Part shown: piece by piece, positions 58,659 through 64,000 of the stretch
How positions within the stretch are numbered: the first letter of the stretch is position 1
How the letters are laid out: each line of letters starts with the position of its first letter
DNA from: Pycnopodia helianthoides
Lineage: Eukaryota > Echinodermata > Asteroidea > Forcipulatida > Asteriidae
Length of the DNA stretch: 64,000 nucleotides
Reading direction: 5' to 3'
NCBI GenBank assembly: GCA_032158295.1
Contig: JASTWB010000051.1
Location: forward strand, 1 to 64,000
The notes under the pieces: generated by a model
Databases searched by the model: none
Told to the model about the DNA's origin: nothing
What the model saw: only the letters and a program-made list of their open reading frames with translations
Position numbers and translations under genes: made by a program

Positions 58659-58795
58659 CTCTCATTGTGAGCTTCCTGTTTCTTGTACGTCTCCAACTCT
58701 CCCTGTAGTGTCTTCAGAGCTTCACTGGTAGAGTCTTCAGCATCTGCCCTGGGAGTCTGAGACTGACTAGGATCTTGTGGGTCTCAGGTTACCAT
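58659..58795 (-). pseudogene. Possible first exon of the eroded coiled-coil gene
   Basis: On the minus strand an ATG in an ideal context (ACCATGG, 58795-58793) is followed, after a TGA at codon 4, by an open frame reading DPSQSQTPRADAEDSTSEAL then KTLQGELETYKKQEAHNE, ending at donor AGAG|GTAAGAAC. Acidic/Ser-Thr-rich N-terminus followed by coiled coil is typical of cytoskeletal or scaffold proteins. An alternative start at 58826 is open for 19 codons in another frame (MSTSILEAHNHGNLRPTRS). Either the TGA or a one-base shift breaks it. Family unknown. Confidence 0.45.
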
Positions 58796-58826
58796 GGTTA
58801 TGGGCTTCCAAGATGCTGGTGGACAT

Positions 58827-59589
58827 GAGGAGAGACACCTAAGATCAATGAGAATTAAAGTAAAGTAGAAGGATTCAAATAAGGGATTCAAAGATTGTTA
58901 AACTGTCTAAACCACAGGCTTTAGTGTGATTGGGCATGGCTAATGACTATGGGTTACTAATACAGGACTTACATGAAGATGAAATCATTTTACATCTATA
59001 ACCGAAAACCAAATCTTCACTCTGTGATGAAATTAAGGGAAAACTAAAAGGCTTTAAAATCAAACAACTGCACAGTAAATATTGTATTTCTGTAAATAAA
59101 ACAGTTCAAAAAACAGCTCTGGGATGTATTTTTAGAACCTGTTAAACAATTTGAATTAGTAGTTTGATGTGGCTACCATTACTCCAGACTTTTCACCAGT
59201 TAGCTGCACACAGCAGTACATCAATCATAAATGGGATTGTTCAATTCATAAAGAACAATGAAAGTATGTACTTATGAATTTCTTTAACTTAAACATAGGA
59301 CAAAATTTCATTTACAAATAGTTTCTGATATTCAATTAGATGCAATAGAATCAGTCTGATTAATTATCAAGATGATTGAAATATTGATAAAGTGTGTTGG
59401 AAACAAACAGTTTTATTCAAAGATGACATCTGAAACATAAAACATGCTGGAAAGTATTCCAGTATGCTCCAGTGAAATGTTCAACAACCTGTTTTTGATA
59501 TGTTACTGAGTCCCAGTAAGATGTGTGGGTTTGATACCAAGAATTTAAGGTCAATGTCATTCCAGTATGTCATGCACTCAATGCAGTAA
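58827..59589. other. Non-coding interval, no gene seen
   Basis: AT-rich unique sequence upstream of the putative first exon. No promoter element or transposon end was identified with confidence. Confidence 0.4.
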
Positions 59590-60720
59590 TCCTATGACAT
59601 GTATGACAATGGGTCATTCCGTGCCAACTCACCTGATGGGTCGGCAGGCTCCGTCTCAGATTCGCTATTTTTTTGTTAAACACTCCCCTATGGGTGCCTT
59701 GAACACACACAAAATTTTAGAGTCCTACTCCTTGGCATTTCTGAGATATGACCCCCCCAAAATTAAGCCCCGCCCCTTCAAATTGATATTTTGTGTTTTT
59801 GAGCATTTTTAAAGGCCTATATCTACAAATGGAGAGAAGATATGGAGCTAAAAATTAATTTACAGGGTATCTGGTATCCCATCAAGTATAATCTACTGGC
59901 AACAGTAGCACAGCTCATTTGCATATCAAGGGTTAGGTCTTTAAAAACCTACATTTTGGCATGCGCATTGACTTTTTGTCATTTTTGAGACCCCCTAGAG
60001 CCTATGTGAAATGTTCAATTGCTTTTATATTTCATTTGGGCATAAACTAGGTGCATGTGTGTGACATATTATGAGGATAGACCAATCACACCTTTGATGG
60101 GTATTTGGCAGGGGTCTTAATATGCGTCCAACTTAAAAAATGCCAAAAAACGCCGTTTTCAAGTGGTTTTTTGACAACGTGGGACATTACTGACAGATTT
60201 ACCAATTTTTTCCTATAATACTTTGTACCCAGTCTACTTATGTTTAAAAAAATGGTTTTTGTACTCCTTCATGGTCAGATTTTTATTTAAGTACACCTAG
60301 TATTTTGCACTTGTAATGACTTTTTGTCATTTTTGAGACCCCCCCCCTAGTGCCTATGTGAAATGTCCGATTGCTTTTATATTTCATTTGATTATAAACT
60401 GGTTGCATATGTGTGAGCTGATATAAGGATAGACCAATCCAACCTTTGATGGATATTTGGCAGGGGTCTGAACATGTGTGCGACTGTAAAAATGCCCCAA
60501 ATTGCCGATTTCAAGTGATTATTTGACATTATGACAACGTGGGACATTACTGACAGATTTACCAATTTTTCCCAATAATACTTTATATCCAGTCTACTTA
60601 TGTGAGAAGGAAAAAAATGGTTTCTTTACTCCTTCATGTAAAAAAAAATTGTGAATATGCTTAGACTTACGTTTTTGCTGTGTTATGCAATTTAGGCCAT
60701 TATGCACTGTGGTGCTGTTT
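59590..60720. repeat. Dispersed repeat containing a 348-bp tandem duplication
   Basis: 'gactttttgtcatttttgag' starts at 59970 and again at 60318; both copies continue through 'gcctatgtgaaatgt', 'ggatagaccaatc', 'atttggcaggggtct' and 'gtgggacattactgacagat' to about 60640. The left flank (gggtcattccgtgcc..cacctgatgggtcggcaggctccgtctc) resembles a dispersed repeat from memory. No long ORF survives in either copy. Confidence 0.75.
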
Positions 60721-61065
60721 GTTACTCATTCAAAACTCCAAAATAACATCCACTGAGACTGAGAGTGTTGTTACTATTGTGAGTCAACATTGAAAAAGTT
60801 TGACTAGCAAACAAAATTAGAGTCAGCAGCCTTACAGTAGAGAAAGCACAAGAGTCTATTGTCTGATTTATTGGTCCAGTCTTTGACCGCGTTCCCACTG
60901 GATCCACAATTACAAGATCCTGACCCCGCAAAAGGATTAGTCGCAGACGTGAATCGCGGTCGCGTTCCCACTTGAGTATGATCGCGCATTGATCCACCTT
61001 TTGTAAACGGAAGTAGATAAAAAGTTCACCAACGCAGGTCACTTTCGCCCATCTTCCTCAATTAC

Positions 61066-61241
61066 CTGAAATACTGTGCTATTTCTCACGGTGCCGTCCA
61101 GTTTGTTTTGAATTTCTTGACTGGCCCAGATGTCTAAAAAGTTCCCAGCTCCTCATCTGACCATAGCTTGCCACACTTCTCGACTTTTTGGGGGTTTTTT
61201 TTGGACGAATTTATGGGACATTTATTGCTGGGCGCTGCCAT
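61066..61241 (-). pseudogene. Myb/SANT-like DNA-binding exon, one-base frameshift
   Basis: On the minus strand an ATG at 61241-61239 opens MAAPSNKCPINSSKKNPQKV and then CGKLWSDEELGTF, where the frame stops (TAG at about 61136-61134). One frame over, directly after, comes LDIWASQEIQNKLDGTVRN then STVFQ, ending in phase 0 at donor CAG|GTAATT (GT at 61065-61064). 'W-S-D-E-E..LDIWAS..IQ..LDGTVRN..VF' is the start of the Myb/SANT-like (trihelix-type) domain typical of Harbinger-derived and related animal proteins. The shift falls in a run of five T, so it may be a real deletion or a homopolymer error. Remaining exons were not found. Confidence 0.65.
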
Positions 61242-61317
61242 CTTTAAAGAACGTACAATGCATCCAAAAATTGGCGTGGGATTGGGTTTAGTGTGGATGC
61301 GTTGTACAGAACGTGTA

Positions 61318-61346
61318 GTTGGTATCGTCACGTGACGTCAATACTG
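61318..61346 (-). promoter_or_regulatory. Possible promoter element: E-box/CRE composite
   Basis: The sequence cgtcacgtgacgtcaa (about 61328-61343) combines an E-box CACGTG with an overlapping CRE-like TGACGTCA, about 90 bp upstream of the ATG of the Myb/SANT-like exon (minus strand). Such palindromic sites are common in TATA-less promoters. Function is inferred from position only. Confidence 0.35.
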
Positions 61347-61718
61347 CTTTATGCTTTACTTGCAATTCTTTTATGTCACCAAATGCGTGGTGCGTGCTGG
61401 GAATAGAAGAAAAAAGAACACCGTTTTCGCGCCATTCGGGCCTATACCGGACCGGATGTTCGCCCTCAAATTGCGGGGTCTGATCGCCCTTTGCGTTCCC
61501 ACTAGACTTTTGATCGCTCATTAATCCAAAAGGGCGATCAGATCCCGCTTTAATCCTACTCCCGAGGTGGATCAAATTTGCGGGGTCTGATCCTGATCGC
61601 CCTCGCGTTCCCACTTACGCTTGATCGCCCTTTGATCGCCCTTTTCGAGAAACAGCGGGGTCTGATCGCCCTTTCCTCGAATTGCGCGATCAATGCGGGG
61701 TCCAGTGGGAACGAGGTC

Positions 61719-62671
61719 TTACAGACCAAGCTGGACTTTGTATTGGAAAGGATCCTGAACACACAATCAACTTGCTATAAACACCAGGCCAATTATTACA
61801 GACCAAGAATGACTTTGTATTGGAAAGGATCCTGAACACACAATCAACTTGCTCTAAACACCAGGCCAATTATTACAGACCAAGCTGGACTTTGTATTGG
61901 AAAGGATCCTGAACACACAATCAACTTGCTCTAAACACCAGGCCAATTATTACAGACCAAGCTGGACTTTGTATAGGACAGGATCCTGCACACACAATCA
62001 ACTTGCTCTAAACACCAGGCCAATTATTACAGACCAAGCTGGACTTTGTATAGGAAAGGATCCTGCACACACAATCAACCTGCTATAAACACCAGGCCAA
62101 TTATTACACACCAAGCTGGACTTTGTATTGGAAAGGATCCTGAACACACAATCAACTTGCTATAAACACCAGGCCAATTATTACAGACCAAGCTGGACTT
62201 TGTATTGGAAAGGATCCTGAACACACAATCAACCTGCTATAAACACCAGGCCAATTATTACAGACCAAGCTGGACTTTGTATTGGAAAGGATCCTGCACA
62301 CACAATCAACTTGCTATAAACACCAGGCCAATTATTACAGACCAAGCTGGACTTTGTATTGGAAAGGATCCTGAACACACAATCAACCTGCTATAAACAC
62401 CAGGCCAATTATTACACACCAAGCTGGACTTTGTATTGGAAAGGATCCTGAACACACAATCAACTTGCTATAAACACCAGGCCAATTATTACAGACCAAG
62501 CTGGACTTTGTATTGGAAAGGATCCTGAACACACAATCAACCTGCTATAAACACCAGGCCAATTATTACAGACCAAGCTGGACTTTGTATTGGAAAGGAT
62601 CCTGCACACACAATCAACCTGCTATAAACACCAGGCCAATTATTACAGACCAAGCTGGACTTTGTATTGGA
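61719..62671. repeat. 77-bp satellite, ~12.4 units, four-unit higher-order period
   Basis: The unit ttacagaccaagctggactt .. 'ggaaaggatcctgaacacac' .. 'taaacaccaggccaatta' is 77 bp with very few differences between copies. Variants repeat every 308 bp (4 x 77): 'ttacacacc' at 62101 and 62409, and identical unit groups from about 61890, 62198 and 62506. So recent amplification used blocks of four. The plus-strand ORFs here are by-products. The last unit breaks at 62671 into unique DNA. Confidence 0.95.
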
Positions 62672-63557
62672 ATAGTTCAAACACAAACACAAGGGACAAT
62701 CATTCATATACTTATATTTCTGGAGTGAGTAAAGAGCTGTTCCATATGAAATGAAGACATTTACAAAGAGTTAAAATAATTTGAATACTGGATTAGCTTC
62801 AAACCCTCCCATATCCTTGTAGATCCTCTTTGTTAAAATAAAGGATTCAGAAGGACTGAAAGCTGTAGGCCCAAATGACAGTTGCTTATCACTGGGTCAG
62901 GCATACAGTAGGGCAGATGGGTGATGGGATTGTGCCTTTGATGATACAAGCATGGTATGGGGCACACAGTCAGAGTATAGCATGAGAAATGTATTTGTCT
63001 AAAATACAGATTTAACCTGAAAAATATAAGCAGAATATTAAACAACCAATGGCAGCCATTTTTTAATCTTGAAAATTGCTTGTTATTCTACCTGTAGTGT
63101 TTGACAGGACAAACCTGCATATGACCAAATACTAAATGTCTTTCTGATGACATACTCTGTGTGCCAAAGTCTATGCTTGCATCATCAAAGGCACAATTCT
63201 CCCAAATCCCTATCTGCCCCAGCATAGGATAATGGAAGATTGAGCTCACCTGTAGGCAAAAAGGCCTATAGGAAGTAAGGGTAAATATAAATATACTTGT
63301 CTCTTTGTAAAATTGCAAAAATGCAAAAACAATGTACGTCCATTTGTAAAACGTACAAGAAGTAAATAATTAAAATTACAAATACAATTTTGTTGACATG
63401 CAGGTCTCATTTTGCAAACAATGATTGTACAAATTGTTGACTATTTCCTAATGTCAAGAATTATAATATGACCATGTAATCAAGTCTACCATTGATGAGA
63501 AAGCTACTGGTATAAGACATTGATCTAATTGAGTTAATTTACTCTTTTAATTCACAG
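62672..63557. other. Non-coding interval upstream of the second TRIM gene
   Basis: No exon is supported. The stretch is AT-rich and unique. It should contain the promoter or first untranslated exon of the TRIM gene that begins at 63.56 kb; no TATA or initiator element was identified with confidence. Confidence 0.4.
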
Positions 63558-64000
63558 CTCAACATTTCAGCAAGCTTCCAATCAGAATGGCATCAAATAT
63601 AACAGCTCAGTCAATGCTAGCAGAGATTAGTCAGGATCATCTTCAATGCCCAATTTGCAGTGAACGCTTCAAGCAACCCAAACTACTGGAGTGTTCTCGT
63701 TCATTTTGTCTTGAATGCCTTCAACAACTCAAACAGAATAGTCCAAATACTACAAAACTTTCATGTCCAGTGTGTAGACAAGAAACATTGCTTCAAGAAA
63801 ATGGCATTGATGGTCTGAAAACAAACCTTACAGCCCTTTCATTGAAAGAAGCTATTGAAAAACAGGAAACTCAACTGAAACAACAGCAAGGAAAACAACT
63901 ACCTGGTGAGGAGTATGTTTCTAAATGTAGCAAGCACAAGGGCAAGGATCTTAACATGTTTTGTAACAAATGCATGAAAGTGATATGCACAACTTGCGTT
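63558..64000 (+). CDS. TRIM family protein, 5' part (RING and start of B-box), runs off the window
   Basis: An acceptor (TTTTAATTCACAG, AG at 63556-63557) precedes 29 bp of untranslated sequence and an ATG at 63587. The 138 codons seen encode a RING finger with C21, C24, C36, C41, C44, C60 and C63, but the expected His zinc ligand at position 38 is Arg (ECSRSFCLEC). A helical Gln-rich linker follows (EKQETQLKQQQ), then a B-box beginning C114, H117, C126, C129, C134, C137. The frame is open to the window end. It resembles the TRIM gene at 25-28 kb in order and size. Loss of the His would be expected to weaken the RING fold and ubiquitin-ligase activity, unless it is a sequence error. Confidence 0.85.

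Larger units (their letters stand above)
60885..61719. mobile_element. TIR-bounded element, 'gacc(g/t)cgttcccactgga' ends
   Basis: The left end gaccgcgttcccactggatc at 60885 and the right end 'ccccgcattgatcgc .. ccagtgggaacgaggtct' (ending 61719) are inverted repeats. The motif gcgttcccact recurs in the same orientation inside (about 60963, 61493 and 61609), with 'gatcgccct' words around it, as in multiply nested ends or transposase-binding arrays. A Myb/SANT-like exon lies in the middle. The 77-bp satellite starts at its right edge. Confidence 0.65.

Noticed and set aside
16763..58795. Idea that in-frame TAA/TAG/TGA in the coiled-coil blocks are recoded as Gln/Arg or reversed by RNA editing
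   Set aside because: Every stop codon is one C-to-T step from a Gln or Arg codon, so the pattern carries no information. The TRIM genes in the same window use the standard code. Pseudogene decay is simpler.
61578..62728. Repeated ORFs beginning MERILNTQSTC
   Set aside because: They are translations of the 77-bp satellite; their 308-bp spacing equals four units and not a gene family.

Overview
The window looks like animal nuclear DNA, most likely from a deuterostome and probably an echinoderm. It is AT-rich, genes are sparse and intron-containing, and two TRIM-type RING/B-box genes are present (one has C-terminal NHL-like propeller sequence). Between them lie many small transposons: tRNA-derived SINEs, TTAA-flanked MITEs, fold-back repeats whose ends read like 'cccaatttcat', and a Penelope-like retroelement. 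The echinoderm placement rests on recognising these families from memory and is not proven here.

Layout. 1-4.6 kb is homopolymer-rich and holds no gene; it may be poorly polished assembly. 4.6-16 kb is mostly non-coding, with a ~200-bp tandem repeat (7.27-7.95 kb), two or three candidate small exons on the minus strand (8.5, 9.4 and 10.7 kb) and several SINE or MITE fragments. From 16.7 to 22 kb a string of short minus-strand blocks, flanked by plausible splice sites, encodes coiled-coil-like peptides but carries in-frame stops. Similar blocks at 36.4, 54.8, 55.6 and 58.7 kb may belong to the same long, eroded gene. The clearest gene is a minus-strand TRIM gene at 25.2-27.9 kb with one intron and one frameshift. 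A TIR element with a 139-codon ORF lies at 28.5-29.9 kb. A Penelope-like reverse transcriptase, broken by two frameshifts and followed by a hammerhead-ribozyme-like motif, lies at 31.0-33.7 kb.

38.5-54.5 kb is dominated by a ~75-bp minisatellite (roughly 175 units), split by a 3-kb stretch of CA-rich and degenerate sequence. 54.5-59 kb holds tRNA-like SINE heads and a 386-bp TTAA MITE. 59.6-60.7 kb holds a 348-bp tandem duplication. A TIR-bounded element at 60.9-61.7 kb contains a Myb/SANT-like exon and directly abuts a 77-bp satellite of ~12 units with a four-unit higher-order period. A second TRIM gene starts on the plus strand at 63.59 kb and runs off the window.

Only the two TRIM genes and the Penelope-like element have firmly recognisable products. 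TRIM proteins are usually E3 ubiquitin ligases; nothing here shows that the genes act together as a pathway. The points most worth a second look are the hammerhead-like motif after an endonuclease-less Penelope-like ORF, the exon-bearing TIR element joined to a satellite, the eroded multi-exon gene, and the structure and assembly reliability of the giant minisatellite.
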